64,000 nt of DNA from Vallitalea sp. (GCA_025210515.1 JAOARM010000040.1:186001-250000), one strand, 5' to 3'. Shown: positions 18,517 through 27,480, counted from the first letter of the stretch. The notes: generated by a model from the letters alone, not told the origin. Made by a program: numbers and translations.

Positions 18517-19851
18517 ATGAGCTTATTTAATTGGAAGAAAAACAAAGCAAAAAAAGAACAAGAGAATCTAACTATAGAACAAGAGCAACATATAGATAAT
18601 GAACAACAAGAAAGTGAAGTAGAGAATGATGTTGTTATAGAGCCACAAGAAAATGAGCAAGAAAACGATGATATTCAGGAGCAAGAAGAAAATGAAGTAG
18701 AAAATGATGATGTTCAGGAGCCACAAGAAAATGAAGTAGAAAATAATGATGTTCAAGAACAACAAGAAGAAGTATTATCTAATGAACAATATATGAATGA
18801 TGAAGATACTGTTGAATCAGAAAATGAAGATAGTGTTATTGAAGAGGAAAATGAAGTTCAAGAAGAAAATATCATAGAAGAATTAGAAGAAGAACAAGAA
18901 CAAAATGAAATGTCAGAAGAAGAAAGCGGGAAAAAAAGAGGCTTTTTTGGTAAATTAGTAAAAGGTCTTTCCAAAACAAGAAATAATATTCTTGGTGGAG
19001 TAGATCAAGTACTTAGTTCATTTACTAAAATAGATGAAGATTTTTATGAAGAACTTGAAGAAGCTTTAATAGTAGCTGATCTAGGTGTTAATACTGCCAT
19101 GACTATTATTGAAGATTTAAGAGTAAAAGTTAAAGAAAATAAAATAAAAGATACTGTTGGTGTTCGAGATTTATTAATGGAAGAGTTAAAAGAACTTATG
19201 AAGAGCGAAGATAACATCTATGACTTCACAAATAAAAAATCAGTAGTATTAGTAATTGGTGTTAATGGGGTTGGTAAAACTACAACTATTGGTAAGTTAT
19301 CACATCAGTATAAGCAACAAGGTAAGAAGGTTATACTTGCCGCTGCTGATACATTTAGAGCCGCTGCTATTGACCAATTAGCTGAATGGTCTAATAGAGC
19401 AGGTGTAGAACTTATATCACAGCAAGAAAATTCTGATCCTGGAGCTGTTGTATTTGACGCTGTTCAGGCTGCAAAAGCTAGAAATGCTGACATATTAATA
19501 TGTGATACAGCAGGTAGACTTCATAATAAAAAGAATCTTATGGAAGAATTAAGAAAGATATTTAAAATTATCAATAGAGAGTATCCAGATGCTCATAAAG
19601 AGGTTCTTCTAGTACTTGATAGTACTACAGGGCAAAATGCATTACAACAAGCTAAACAGTTTAAAGAAATTGCAGATATTACTGGAATTGTACTTACTAA
19701 GCTTGATGGAACAGCTAAAGGTGGAATTGCTATTGCAATTCAAACAGAGCTAAATATTCCAGTTAAGTACATTGGAGTTGGAGAAGGAATAGATGATATG
19801 CAACAATTTAATTCTGAAGAATTTGTTAGTGCTTTATTTGAAAGTGAATAG
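18517..19851 (+). CDS. ftsY: Signal recognition particle receptor FtsY
   Basis: FtsY is the membrane-associated GTPase receptor for the signal recognition particle. The 444-residue protein starts with a short basic segment ([14 protein letters not shown]), then an acidic, repetitive A domain to about residue 137, then the N domain and the GTPase (NG) domain: [10 protein letters not shown] near residues 248-257, DTAGRL near 328 and the C-terminal [11 protein letters not shown] 13-residue tandem repeat fills part of the acidic region. AGGAGG precedes the ATG. Its partner Ffh is encoded 700 bases downstream. Confidence 0.97.
   Translation: MSLFNWKKNKAKKEQENLTIEQEQHIDNEQQESEVENDVVIEPQENEQENDDIQEQEENEVENDDVQEPQENEVENNDVQEQQEEVLSNEQYMNDEDTVESENEDSVIEEENEVQEENIIEELEEEQEQNEMSEEESGKKRGFFGKLVKGLSKTRNNILGGVDQVLSSFTKIDEDFYEELEEALIVADLGVNTAMTIIEDLRVKVKENKIKDTVGVRDLLMEELKELMKSEDNIYDFTNKKSVVLVIGVNGVGKTTTIGKLSHQYKQQGKKVILAAADTFRAAAIDQLAEWSNRAGVELISQQENSDPGAVVFDAVQAAKARNADILICDTAGRLHNKKNLMEELRKIFKIINREYPDAHKEVLLVLDSTTGQNALQQAKQFKEIADITGIVLTKLDGTAKGGIAIAIQTELNIPVKYIGVGEGIDDMQQFNSEEFVSALFESE
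18640..18756 (+). repeat. 39-bp tandem repeat inside ftsY
   Basis: Three consecutive 13-codon units encode [26 protein letters not shown] and [13 protein letters not shown] (residues 42-80), with a partial unit before and after. The DNA is conserved as well as the protein, so copy number may vary between strains by slippage or recombination. Confidence 0.85.
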
Positions 19852-19963
19852 AGTATACAAGAATTTTCAAATTATAATAAACGTTTTGTCAAAGTAAAAA
19901 AATTTAAGTATTGTATATATTGTGGAATAGAATTAGAGGACTAGCTATAGTGTTATATAGAAT

Positions 19964-19991
19964 AAAAAACCTAGAGAAATCTGGGTTTTTT
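19964..19991 (+). terminator. Terminator after ftsY
   Basis: A 12-bp stem (one U-G wobble) with a GAAA tetraloop. The arms are AAAAAACC...AGA and TCT...GGTTTTTT, and the T run is part of the right arm. Confidence 0.88.
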
Positions 19992-20010
19992 GATTTATAT
20001 AAAAAAACTA

Positions 20011-20039
20011 TTGACAAACTATATTATATATCATATAAT
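20011..20039 (+). promoter_or_regulatory. Consensus sigma-A promoter for ylxM-ffh-rpsP-khpA
   Basis: TTGACA (20011-20016), 17 bases, TATAAT (20034-20039): an exact consensus promoter directly behind the ftsY terminator. Confidence 0.85.
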
Positions 20040-20044
20040 ACCAT

Positions 20045-20068
20045 CTGTAAAGTAAATAACCTTTACAG
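20045..20068 (+). promoter_or_regulatory. 5' leader hairpin before ylxM
   Basis: CTGTAAAG and CTTTACAG (8 bp, perfect) flank an 8-base loop. The left arm starts at about the predicted transcription start and the right arm abuts the ribosome site GCAGGTGAG. It could be a 5' stabilising hairpin, a translation control element or an operator. Confidence 0.5.
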
Positions 20069-20083
20069 GCAGGTGAGTAAATT

Positions 20084-20458
20084 ATGAGTAGTATTTTTGA
20101 AAAAACATTACTATATGATTTTTATGGTGAATTACTTACTGAGCACCAGAAAGAGATATATGAATTATATAATTTGAACGATTTATCTTTGGGAGAAATA
20201 TCTGAGCAGTTAGGAATAAGTAGACAAGGTGTACATGACACGCTCAAAAGATGTGATAAACAACTTGATAATTATGAAAACAAATTACAATTAGTAGATA
20301 AATTTTTGAGTAATAAGCAGAAAATAGATAATATATTTACATGTACTAGTAGTATATTAGAAGAGTTAGCCTTACAAGAAAAGATACCTAGACAAATGGT
20401 TATTAGTAGAATAGAAGAGATACAGAAAGCTTGCAAAAATATATTAGAAGAATTATAA
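20084..20458 (+). CDS. ylxM: YlxM-family SRP-associated helix-turn-helix protein
   Basis: YlxM (UPF0122) is a small helix-turn-helix protein encoded with ffh; in streptococci it modulates the SRP GTPases. The 124-residue product shows the sigma-4-like motif DLSLGEISEQLGISRQGVHD near residues 33-52 and a helical C-terminus. Position directly before ffh and length agree with the family. AGGTGAG precedes the ATG. Confidence 0.92.
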   Translation: MSSIFEKTLLYDFYGELLTEHQKEIYELYNLNDLSLGEISEQLGISRQGVHDTLKRCDKQLDNYENKLQLVDKFLSNKQKIDNIFTCTSSILEELALQEKIPRQMVISRIEEIQKACKNILEEL

Positions 20459-20536
20459 TGCAAGGAAAATGAATTCTAGTGAATAGGTCAAATATATTAT
20501 AATAAGTATAATATATGTAGCAGGGAGGTCGGTATT

Positions 20537-21880
20537 ATGGCATTTGAAAGTTTATCAGATAAGTTTCAAAATATATTTTCTAACTTAAAGAAAAAAGGTA
20601 AATTAACTGAACAAGATGTAAAAGCCGCTATGAGAGAAGTAAAACTAGCTTTATTAGAAGCTGATGTTAACTTCAAAGTAGTTAAAAAGTTTATAAATGA
20701 AATAAAAACTAGAGCAGTTGGGCAGGAAGTTATGGAGAGCTTAACTCCTGGACAACATGTAATCAAAATTGTTAATGAAGAATTAATTAAATTAATGGGT
20801 GAAGAAAAAGCAGAGCTTACTTTTTCAAAAGAACCACCTACTGTATATATGATGGTAGGTCTTCAAGGAGCAGGTAAAACAACTACTACTGCAAAACTTG
20901 CAGGAAACTTAAAGAAAAGTGGTAAAAAACCTTTACTTGTAGCTTGTGATGTATATCGTCCAGCGGCTATTAAACAATTACAAGTTGTTGGAGGACAAAT
21001 TGATGTTCCTGTATTCACAATGGGAGACAAAAACAAACCTGTTAATATTGCAAAAGCTGCTATTGAATCCGCAACGAAAAATGGCAATAATGTTGTAATA
21101 ATTGATACAGCAGGTAGACTTCATATAGATGATCAAATGATGGATGAGCTAATAGAAGTAAGAGAAGCTGTTAATCCACAAGAGATATTATTAGTTGTAG
21201 ATGCTATGACAGGACAAGATGCTGTTAATGTAGCAGAAAACTTTAATGATAAAATAGGTATAGATGGTGTTATTTTAACAAAATTAGATGGTGATACTAG
21301 AGGAGGTTCTGCTCTTTCAGTAAGAGCTGTAACTAACAAACCTATCAAATTTGCATGTATTGGTGAAAAACTTACAGATATTGAGGTATTTCATCCAGAA
21401 AGAATGGCTTCAAGAATACTTGGAATGGGTGATGTATTAACACTAATTGAAAAAGCATCAGAAGCAATAGATGAAAAAAAAGCTGCTGAAATGGAAAGAA
21501 AGTTTAGAAAAGCAGAATTTACATTTGATGATTTTCTAGAGCAAATGCAACAAGTAAAGAAAATGGGTTCATTAAAAGATATTATGGCAATGTTGCCTGG
21601 TATGAACAAACAATTAAAAGATGTTGAAATAGATGATAAAGAATTATCAAAAGTAGAGTCAATGATTTATTCTATGACACTTGAAGAAAGAGCTAATCCA
21701 GATGTTATTAATCCATCAAGGAAAAGAAGAATTGCAAAAGGCTCAGGAAATCATATCCAAGATGTTAATCGTTTCATTAAACAATTTGAACAATCCAAAA
21801 AGATGATGAAACAAATGAGTGGTATGATGAAAGGTAAAGGTAAAAAAGGATTATTTAATAAATTTCCTTTTATGGGCTAA
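20537..21880 (+). CDS. ffh: Signal recognition particle protein Ffh
   Basis: Ffh binds signal peptides and 4.5S/6S RNA and delivers nascent membrane proteins to FtsY. The 447-residue protein has an N-terminal four-helix N domain, GTPase motif GLQGAGKTTTTAKLAG near residues 107-122, DTAGRLHIDDQMM, TKLDGDTRGG and a methionine-rich M domain from about residue 300 (FDDFLEQMQQVKKMG, then QSKKMMKQMSGMMKG). GGGAGG precedes the ATG. It is in a unit with ylxM, rpsP and khpA. Confidence 0.98.
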   Translation: MAFESLSDKFQNIFSNLKKKGKLTEQDVKAAMREVKLALLEADVNFKVVKKFINEIKTRAVGQEVMESLTPGQHVIKIVNEELIKLMGEEKAELTFSKEPPTVYMMVGLQGAGKTTTTAKLAGNLKKSGKKPLLVACDVYRPAAIKQLQVVGGQIDVPVFTMGDKNKPVNIAKAAIESATKNGNNVVIIDTAGRLHIDDQMMDELIEVREAVNPQEILLVVDAMTGQDAVNVAENFNDKIGIDGVILTKLDGDTRGGSALSVRAVTNKPIKFACIGEKLTDIEVFHPERMASRILGMGDVLTLIEKASEAIDEKKAAEMERKFRKAEFTFDDFLEQMQQVKKMGSLKDIMAMLPGMNKQLKDVEIDDKELSKVESMIYSMTLEERANPDVINPSRKRRIAKGSGNHIQDVNRFIKQFEQSKKMMKQMSGMMKGKGKKGLFNKFPFMG

Positions 21881-21938
21881 ATAGCCCTAAGATGAGAAAT
21901 CATCTTATAGATAATATAATTTATAGGAGGTGAAACAC

Positions 21939-22184
21939 ATGGCAGTAAGAATGAGATTAAAGAGAATGGGTGCTAAAAAAGCTCCTTTTTATAGAATTGT
22001 AGTTGCTGATTCAAGATCACCAAGAGATGGTAAGTTTATTGAGCAAGTTGGTTACTATAATCCAACAAAAGATCCAATTGATCTTAAAATTGATGAAGAA
22101 GTTGCTAACAAATGGTTAAGCAACGGAGCTCAGCCTTCTGATACAGTTAAAAGACTGTTAAAGCAAGCTGGAGTTGTAAATTAA
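21939..22184 (+). CDS. rpsP: 30S ribosomal protein S16
   Basis: An 81-residue small-subunit protein beginning [19 protein letters not shown], diagnostic for S16. The ATG at 21939 is chosen over an in-frame GTG nine bases upstream because the GTG lies within the AGGAGGTG ribosome site. It is followed 18 bases later by khpA, the standard neighbour. Confidence 0.98.
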   Translation: MAVRMRLKRMGAKKAPFYRIVVADSRSPRDGKFIEQVGYYNPTKDPIDLKIDEEVANKWLSNGAQPSDTVKRLLKQAGVVN

Positions 22185-22202
22185 TTGTTGGAGGTGTACA
22201 AC

Positions 22203-22433
22203 ATGAAAGAATTAGTAGAAGTTATCGCAAAATCATTAGTTGATAATCCTGATGATGTTGCAGTAAATGAAATTGAGGGAGAACGCTCAATTATATTAGA
22301 ATTAAAAGTTGCACCTGACGATATGGGAAAAGTAATAGGTAAACAAGGCAGAATTGCTAAAGCTATTAGAACTGTAGTTAAGGCGGCAGCAACGAAAGAA
22401 GATAAAAGAGTTGTTGTTGAAATACTACAATAA
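22203..22433 (+). CDS. khpA: KH-domain RNA-binding protein KhpA
   Basis: KhpA (YlqC) is a 76-residue single KH-domain protein that acts with KhpB/Jag in RNA binding and control of cell elongation. The KH loop reads [15 protein letters not shown] near residues 43-57. The ATG at 22203 is chosen because GGAGGTG lies 6 bases upstream; an earlier in-frame TTG overlaps that site. It is last in its unit, with a strong terminator at its stop. Confidence 0.94.
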   Translation: MKELVEVIAKSLVDNPDDVAVNEIEGERSIILELKVAPDDMGKVIGKQGRIAKAIRTVVKAAATKEDKRVVVEILQ

Positions 22434-22458
22434 AGACTAGGAAATCCTAGTCTTTTTT
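22432..22458 (+). terminator. Terminator of the ffh-rpsP-khpA unit
   Basis: A perfect 10-bp stem, AAAGACTAGG with CCTAGTCTTT, closes an AAAT loop and continues into a T run. It overlaps the khpA stop codon. Confidence 0.92.
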
Positions 22459-22495
22459 GATTTTTTGATTGTATAAAGTTCAGTATATATACTTG

Positions 22496-22533
22496 GCATA
22501 GATTATATGAGTTATGATCTATATAATCTATGC
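22496..22533. repeat. 13-bp perfect inverted repeat between convergent genes
   Basis: GCATAGATTATAT and ATATAATCTATGC flank 12 bases, just past the stop of the minus-strand phospholipase gene. It is placed as a terminator would be, but lacks a T run on either side. Confidence 0.5.
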
Positions 22534-22546
22534 AGTGGTATTTTAA

Positions 22547-23830
22547 TTAATATATTGGATCAGGATTAGTTTCTAGATTTAAACCTGTAAAATCAACATC
22601 TGAAGTAAATGTATCATTATCTTCATCTAACCATTTTTTTATCTGTTGATTTAGAACAGTATATCCATTAATTACTATACTCATATCTTCTACAAACCAA
22701 TCTCCATTATCAATCATATCGTTACTTGTAGTTTTTCTAAGATATATACTACTTATTTCATCTGGATGAATATTAGCATCATTATATAGATAATATTCGT
22801 CAGTGTCATCAATTTCAAAATCATTGTATCCTAATTTATCTAAAATCCATTCTTTAGTTGTACCATCATGTAATCTGATTCCAAAATATACATCATCATC
22901 TGTACCTGCCCATTCATGATCTAGAAATCCTCTTTTTTCAGTACCAGTATGAACTAAAACTGTTAGGGAGCTTATAGGTATTTCGCTTCTTCCTACATCA
23001 AGATTCCATCTGTTTGTAAAACTTGTATATGTGTTGTTTTCGGCATCTGTTAGCATGATTGTTGCAAGCTTTACACCTTCTGCAAGTGAATTTTCTAATC
23101 GCTCTTTCCTATTATTTTCTGATAAGAATTGTATTGATTCATCATAATCAGTATATTTATATTTAACACCTAATTTAAGACCTGTCATTAAGGCTGCACA
23201 GCTTGCTTGTTGTTCCATAGTAGGCTCACTAATACCAAATATATTAATACAAGCTGAGTTTAATAGATCAAATGGTATATCCGAAATTGAGCTAAATACA
23301 TCTTCGATTCCATCATCATAATCAGATTGAGAAAATCCACCCATATTTACCCATAAATATGGTTCAGCCATTGACTCTAATTGCTTATGTAAAGGACGAC
23401 CAGAAGGATCAGCTAAATATACTCCAGCTTCAGGATTAACATATATTCCATGACATCCATAATCTCCTGTTAAATGAGTTACCCAACCAGCAGCAAAAGC
23501 AATTTTTTTCATATCTTGAGATAATAATGCCTCTTGTAACATTTCCTTTGCCAAAGAACCTATTTTATAATAATGATAACGATCAGCCCATGGAGCATAT
23601 TCTAATACTTGTCTTGGTTGAAAGTAAGGAAGATCAGGGGCATTTGCTCCCCATGTTGCTATACCTGGATAGGTTTCCATTGAACGACGTATTATGCTGT
23701 TCTCTGGAAGATTTTTAGCTGTTTCTTTCATCAAAACGTAGTGGGAGGCTGGTTGATAAGCCAAAACATTTTGTGATAAAAACATACTAATTAATAAGAT
23801 TGATAAACTACTACATACAAATTTTTTCAT
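22547..23830 (-). CDS. Secreted zinc-dependent phospholipase C, alpha-toxin-like
   Basis: The 427-residue product has a signal peptide (residues 1-24, ending LAYQ). The mature N-terminal domain matches the zinc-dependent phospholipase C fold: His30 in the ASHYVL segment, Asp66, His86, the WVTHLTGDYGCH segment with His119, Asp123 and His127, then His148 and Glu152 in HKQLE. These are plausible counterparts of the zinc ligands of Clostridium perfringens alpha-toxin. Residues about 280-400 resemble a PLAT/C2-like lipid-binding domain (VLVHTGTEKRG, GTDDDVYFGIRLHDG). So it likely hydrolyses phospholipids outside the cell. AGGAGG precedes the ATG. It sits alone, inverted between two housekeeping units. 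The PLAT call is less certain than the catalytic domain. Confidence 0.87.
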   Translation of the reverse strand: MKKFVCSSLSILLISMFLSQNVLAYQPASHYVLMKETAKNLPENSIIRRSMETYPGIATWGANAPDLPYFQPRQVLEYAPWADRYHYYKIGSLAKEMLQEALLSQDMKKIAFAAGWVTHLTGDYGCHGIYVNPEAGVYLADPSGRPLHKQLESMAEPYLWVNMGGFSQSDYDDGIEDVFSSISDIPFDLLNSACINIFGISEPTMEQQASCAALMTGLKLGVKYKYTDYDESIQFLSENNRKERLENSLAEGVKLATIMLTDAENNTYTSFTNRWNLDVGRSEIPISSLTVLVHTGTEKRGFLDHEWAGTDDDVYFGIRLHDGTTKEWILDKLGYNDFEIDDTDEYYLYNDANIHPDEISSIYLRKTTSNDMIDNGDWFVEDMSIVINGYTVLNQQIKKWLDEDNDTFTSDVDFTGLNLETNPDPIY

Positions 23831-24079
23831 AAAATTACCTCCTAAAACTAAATATTATAAATCAAACAGCAGTATAACATAAAAATATCAAAAATAATGT
23901 CATAATATAGAATAATATCAAATTAAAATAAAAAATTGAATTAAATAAATTATTATGTATATTTAGATTAAATAAATTAAGAAAAAATCTAAATAAATAA
24001 TAATCTTAAATAATAGTAAAATTATGTAAATTATTTATTTGTGTTAAGAGCAAATAACATAATTATATAGCCAATTATG

Positions 24080-24108
24080 TTGACAAGGATTAAGCATTTA
24101 TTTATAAT
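24080..24108 (+). promoter_or_regulatory. Consensus sigma-A promoter for rimM-trmD
   Basis: TTGACA (24080-24085), 17 bases, TATAAT (24103-24108). The rest of the 334-base gap behind it (from 23831) is extremely AT-rich and shows no other feature; it must also hold the promoter of the divergent phospholipase gene, which I could not place. Confidence 0.82.
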
Positions 24109-24164
24109 TCAAATGAGAATACTATAATTACAGACATTAATAACGATAAATAGAGGAGAATTGT

Positions 24165-24671
24165 ATGGATTACTTTAATATAGGTAAAATAGTTAATACA
24201 CATGGTGTTAGGGGAGCAGTTAAAATTATTCCTTTAACAGATGACCCTAAGAGATTTGAATTACTTGAATATGTGTATATAGACAATAAAAAGAAGATTG
24301 AGAAATATACAATTAATAATATTAAGTATTTTAAAAATATGGTTATTATACAGTTTGATGAAATAAAAGATATGAATCAAGCTGAGGCTCTAAAACAATC
24401 TATTATTAAAATACCTCGAGAATTAGCTCTGCCATTGGAAGAAAACGAATACTTTGTAGCAGACTTAGAAGGTATTAAAGTAAGTACAGAAGAAGGTAAG
24501 TATTTAGGTGAAATAACTGATATTATTTTTACAGGAAGCAACGACGTCTATGTTGTAAAAGGTGAAGATAAAAAAGAAATTCTAATACCTGCATTAAAAC
24601 AATGTATTAAAAAAGTTGATATGGATAATAAAACAATGATTGTTTCATTAATGAAGGGATTGGTTGATTAA
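24165..24671 (+). CDS. rimM: 16S rRNA processing protein RimM
   Basis: RimM binds S19 and assists maturation of the 30S head. The 168-residue protein begins with the RimM N-domain motif IGKIVNTHGVRGAVKI and has a PRC-barrel C-domain (VADLEGIKV near 99-107, then DVYVVKG and EILIPALKQC). Its stop overlaps the trmD ATG by one base, so the two are translationally coupled. AGAGGAG precedes the ATG. Confidence 0.96.
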   Translation: MDYFNIGKIVNTHGVRGAVKIIPLTDDPKRFELLEYVYIDNKKKIEKYTINNIKYFKNMVIIQFDEIKDMNQAEALKQSIIKIPRELALPLEENEYFVADLEGIKVSTEEGKYLGEITDIIFTGSNDVYVVKGEDKKEILIPALKQCIKKVDMDNKTMIVSLMKGLVD

Positions 24672-25405
24672 TGAAATATAAAATATTAACTCTGTTTCCA
24701 GATATGATTGAACAAGGGCTTAGTTCAAGTATTATTGGCAAAGCAAGAGAGAAAAACTTAATTAATATAGAAACTATTAACATTAGAGATTTTGCATTTA
24801 ATAAGCATAAGCAAGTAGACGATTATCCTTACGGTGGAGGGGCAGGTATGGTTATGCAACCAGAACCTATATATGAAGCATGTAAGAGTATTATGGAAGA
24901 TGAACAAAATAAACCTAGAGTTATATATTTAACACCTCAAGGTAAGACATTTAATCAAGAAATGGCTATGGAGTTATCGCAAGAAGAGGAACTAGTATTT
25001 TTATGTGGTCATTATGAAGGTGTTGATGAAAGAGTTATAGATATGGTTGTTACAGATGAAGTGTCAATAGGTGATTATGTATTAACAGGTGGAGAATTAG
25101 CTGTTATGGTTATGATTGATGCTATATCAAGATTAATTCCTAATGTTCTTTCTAATGATACTTCTGCAGAGACAGAAACATTTGATGATAATTTACTTGA
25201 ATATCCTCAATATACTAGACCAGCAGTTTTTATGGATAAAAAAGTACCAGACGTACTATTATCTGGACACCATAAAAATATTGAGAACTGGAGAAGAGAA
25301 CAATCTTTAGTAAGGACATATAATAAAAGACCCGATTTATTAGATAAGGCTAACTTATCAGATAAAGATAAAAAATTTCTTGAAACTTTAATAAACAAAC
25401 AGTAA
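24671..25405 (+). CDS. trmD: tRNA (guanine37-N1)-methyltransferase TrmD
   Basis: TrmD methylates G37 of tRNAs to keep the reading frame. The 244-residue protein shows ILTLFPDMI at the start, DYPYGGGAGMVMQPEP near 54-69, the knotted SAM site LCGHYEGVDERV and DEVSIGDYVLTGGELAVMV. Coupled to rimM; rplS follows after 199 bases with its own promoter and leader. Confidence 0.97.
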   Translation: MKYKILTLFPDMIEQGLSSSIIGKAREKNLINIETINIRDFAFNKHKQVDDYPYGGGAGMVMQPEPIYEACKSIMEDEQNKPRVIYLTPQGKTFNQEMAMELSQEEELVFLCGHYEGVDERVIDMVVTDEVSIGDYVLTGGELAVMVMIDAISRLIPNVLSNDTSAETETFDDNLLEYPQYTRPAVFMDKKVPDVLLSGHHKNIENWRREQSLVRTYNKRPDLLDKANLSDKDKKFLETLINKQ

Positions 25406-25504
25406 TTTAGTATAATTTTTGTATAAGATATTAATTTACTCATTGTATTACTATGTCTTGTGAAATTATAGTTTGATTTTTTGTGTAATAATTACCGAAT
25501 AATA

Positions 25505-25533
25505 TTGCAAAACAAAGTGAAATATGGTATAGT
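25505..25533 (+). promoter_or_regulatory. Sigma-A promoter for rplS
   Basis: TTGCAA (25505-25510), 17 bases, TATAGT (25528-25533), giving a leader of about 65 bases. Confidence 0.65.
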
Positions 25534-25539
25534 ATTTTA

Positions 25540-25600
25540 ATGTGAGTACGGATGGTCCTCTGTTACAATAGTATTAAGAACATCTAGATATTAGGAGGAA
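25540..25600 (+). promoter_or_regulatory. Probable rplS (L19) leader with anti-Shine-Dalgarno
   Basis: Between promoter and start codon, TCCTC at 25556-25560 is exactly complementary to GAGGA of the rplS ribosome site (25595-25599), and GATG (25551-25554) can pair with CATC (25581-25584). The two pairings are alternatives or can nest. Leaders of this kind before rplS are known in Firmicutes (L19 leader); identity with that family was not tested. Confidence 0.45.
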
Positions 25601-25604
25601 ACAA

Positions 25605-25952
25605 ATGAACGATATAATTCGTAAAATTGAACAAGCACAATTAAAAGAGAATGTAACTGAATTTAACGTAGGTGATACTATTAGAGTATACGCTAAAGTT
25701 AAAGAAGGAAACCGTGAAAGATTACAAATGTTTGAAGGCGTTGTAATTAAGAGACAAAACGGTGGAAATCGTGAAACATTTACTGCAAGAAGAATTTCTT
25801 ATGGAGTAGGTGTAGAAAAAACTTGGCCTTTACATTCACCAAACATTGATCACATTGATGTTATTAGACGTGGTAAAGTAAGAAGAGCAAAACTTAACTA
25901 TTTAAGAGATAGAGTTGGTAAAGCTGCTAAAGTTAAAGAATTAATTAGATAA
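25605..25952 (+). CDS. rplS: 50S ribosomal protein L19
   Basis: A 115-residue large-subunit protein at the subunit interface. It shows [20 protein letters not shown] near 20-39, [33 protein letters not shown] and the C-terminal [19 protein letters not shown], all diagnostic of L19. TAGGAGG precedes the ATG. It has its own promoter and terminator. Confidence 0.98.
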   Translation: MNDIIRKIEQAQLKENVTEFNVGDTIRVYAKVKEGNRERLQMFEGVVIKRQNGGNRETFTARRISYGVGVEKTWPLHSPNIDHIDVIRRGKVRRAKLNYLRDRVGKAAKVKELIR

Positions 25953-25972
25953 GACAATTAATTTGGCTAGTT

Positions 25973-26004
25973 AGGGACTTAGTACTATGTATTAGTCCCT
26001 TTTT
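25973..26004 (+). terminator. Terminator after rplS
   Basis: AGGGACT pairs with AGTCCCT, with an interrupted inner stem (TAC/GTA), followed by TTTTT. Confidence 0.82.
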
Positions 26005-26036
26005 GGTTATATACAAATGAAAGAAGGTTATATAGA

Positions 26037-26564
26037 ATGGGTAAAAATATTGGAAAAGAAATATTAAGTTGGGTACTTGATATAGGTATTGTATTAGTTG
26101 CAGTATTATTAATTACTACATTTCTATTTCAGAAAACTAATGTAATAGGGCAATCTATGGAGCCCACACTTCATAATGGTGACCATGTAATAATTGATAA
26201 AATTAGTTATCGATTTGCTAAGCCTAAGAAATATGATATTGTTGTTTTTCCATATAAGAAAAATCCATCTCAAAACTATATTAAGAGAATAATAGGTCTT
26301 CCAGGTGATGAGGTTAATATAATTAATGGTGAAGTATATATTAATGGTGAAAAATTAGATGAGACATTTGATGTTATAAATAGAATGGGTAATAGAGAAT
26401 TTCCATTAATAGTCCCAGAAGGTGAATATTTTGTAATGGGTGATAATAGAAATAATAGTTCTGATAGTAGATATACAGATGTTGGGACAATAGCTAAAAA
26501 AGATTTAATAGGTAAAGCTGGATTAAGAATTTGGCCACTGAATGATTTTGGATTTGTAAAATAG
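26037..26564 (+). CDS. lepB: Signal peptidase I
   Basis: A membrane serine/lysine protease that removes signal peptides from exported proteins. The 175-residue short Gram-positive form has one N-terminal membrane segment (residues about 11-31), the catalytic Ser40 in IGQSMEPTL, the catalytic Lys83 in YIKRIIGLPGD and the C-terminal box MGDNRNNSSDSR. It lies between rplS and rbgA, the usual place. Confidence 0.96.
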   Translation: MGKNIGKEILSWVLDIGIVLVAVLLITTFLFQKTNVIGQSMEPTLHNGDHVIIDKISYRFAKPKKYDIVVFPYKKNPSQNYIKRIIGLPGDEVNIINGEVYINGEKLDETFDVINRMGNREFPLIVPEGEYFVMGDNRNNSSDSRYTDVGTIAKKDLIGKAGLRIWPLNDFGFVK

Positions 26565-26588
26565 AGGTTAACAAAGGACTGAATTAAT

Positions 26589-27440
26589 ATGAATATACAA
26601 TGGTACCCTGGTCATATGACGAAAGCTAAACGTATGATGCAGGAGAATATTAAGCTTGTAGATGTAATTATTGAATTAATAGATGCAAGAGTGCCAATAA
26701 GTAGTCAGAACCCTGATATGGCTAATATAACAAATAACAAGCCAAGAATTATTGTGTTTAATAAAGTTGACTTGGCTGATGCAGATAAAACAAAAGAGTT
26801 TGTTAAATGGTATGAACAACAAGGAGTAAGTGTTGTATTAGTTAATTCAAAGACGGGTAAAGGCATTAATCAAGTAATTAACAAAGCTTATGAGCTATGT
26901 AAAGAAAAGATTGAAAGAAATAAAAAAAGAGGATTAATTAATAAGCCTATACGAGCTATGGTGGCAGGAATTCCAAATGTAGGCAAGTCTACTTTTATTA
27001 ATAAATTAGTGGGAAAAGCTAGTGCAAAGACTGGTAATAAGCCAGGTGTAACAAAAGGTAAACAGTGGATTAAGTTAAAGAAAGATATGGAGTTACTTGA
27101 TACTCCAGGGATTTTATGGCCTAAGTTTGAAGATCAACAGGTAGGAATTAACTTAGCTTTAATTGGTTCTATTAAAGATGAAATATTAGATGTTGGAGAG
27201 CTATCTCTTATATTGATAGAGTATCTGAAAGAAAATTATTATGCTAGATTAGCAGATAGATATAATTTAGAAGATTATAGTGAGTTAGAGCCTATAGAAG
27301 TTTTGGAAAAGATAGCTAAAAACAGAAACCTAGTTAAATCTGGGAATGAACTTGATATTAATAAAGCGTCAATTATTTTGTTGGATGAATATAGAAATGG
27401 TAAATTAGGGAAAATTACTATAGAGACAGTTGGATTATAA
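26589..27440 (+). CDS. rbgA: Ribosome biogenesis GTPase RbgA (YlqF)
   Basis: RbgA is a circularly permuted GTPase needed for late 50S assembly. The 283-residue protein begins NIQWYPGHMTKAKRMM; the G4 motif NKVDLAD (near 57-63) comes before the P-loop GIPNVGKSTFINKL (near 125-138) and G3 DTPG, which is the permuted order. AAAGGA precedes the ATG. A terminator hairpin overlaps its stop codon; beyond it lies the structured element at 27481. Confidence 0.96.
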   Translation: MNIQWYPGHMTKAKRMMQENIKLVDVIIELIDARVPISSQNPDMANITNNKPRIIVFNKVDLADADKTKEFVKWYEQQGVSVVLVNSKTGKGINQVINKAYELCKEKIERNKKRGLINKPIRAMVAGIPNVGKSTFINKLVGKASAKTGNKPGVTKGKQWIKLKKDMELLDTPGILWPKFEDQQVGINLALIGSIKDEILDVGELSLILIEYLKENYYARLADRYNLEDYSELEPIEVLEKIAKNRNLVKSGNELDINKASIILLDEYRNGKLGKITIETVGL

Positions 27441-27454
27441 TCTGACTGTTTTTC
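27426..27454 (+). terminator. Terminator overlapping the rbgA stop
   Basis: ACAGT (27426-27430) pairs with ACTGT (27445-27449), with an inner GAT/ATC pairing and symmetric internal loop, followed by TTTTCTT. Confidence 0.6.
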
Positions 27455-27480
27455 TTATTATAATGGGGATTTGTAAATAA

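Noticed and set aside
18568..18765. Minus-strand open frame encoding an extremely hydrophobic peptide opposite the ftsY N-terminus
   Set aside because: It is the antisense of the acidic tandem repeats of FtsY; the apparent membrane peptide is a codon artefact.
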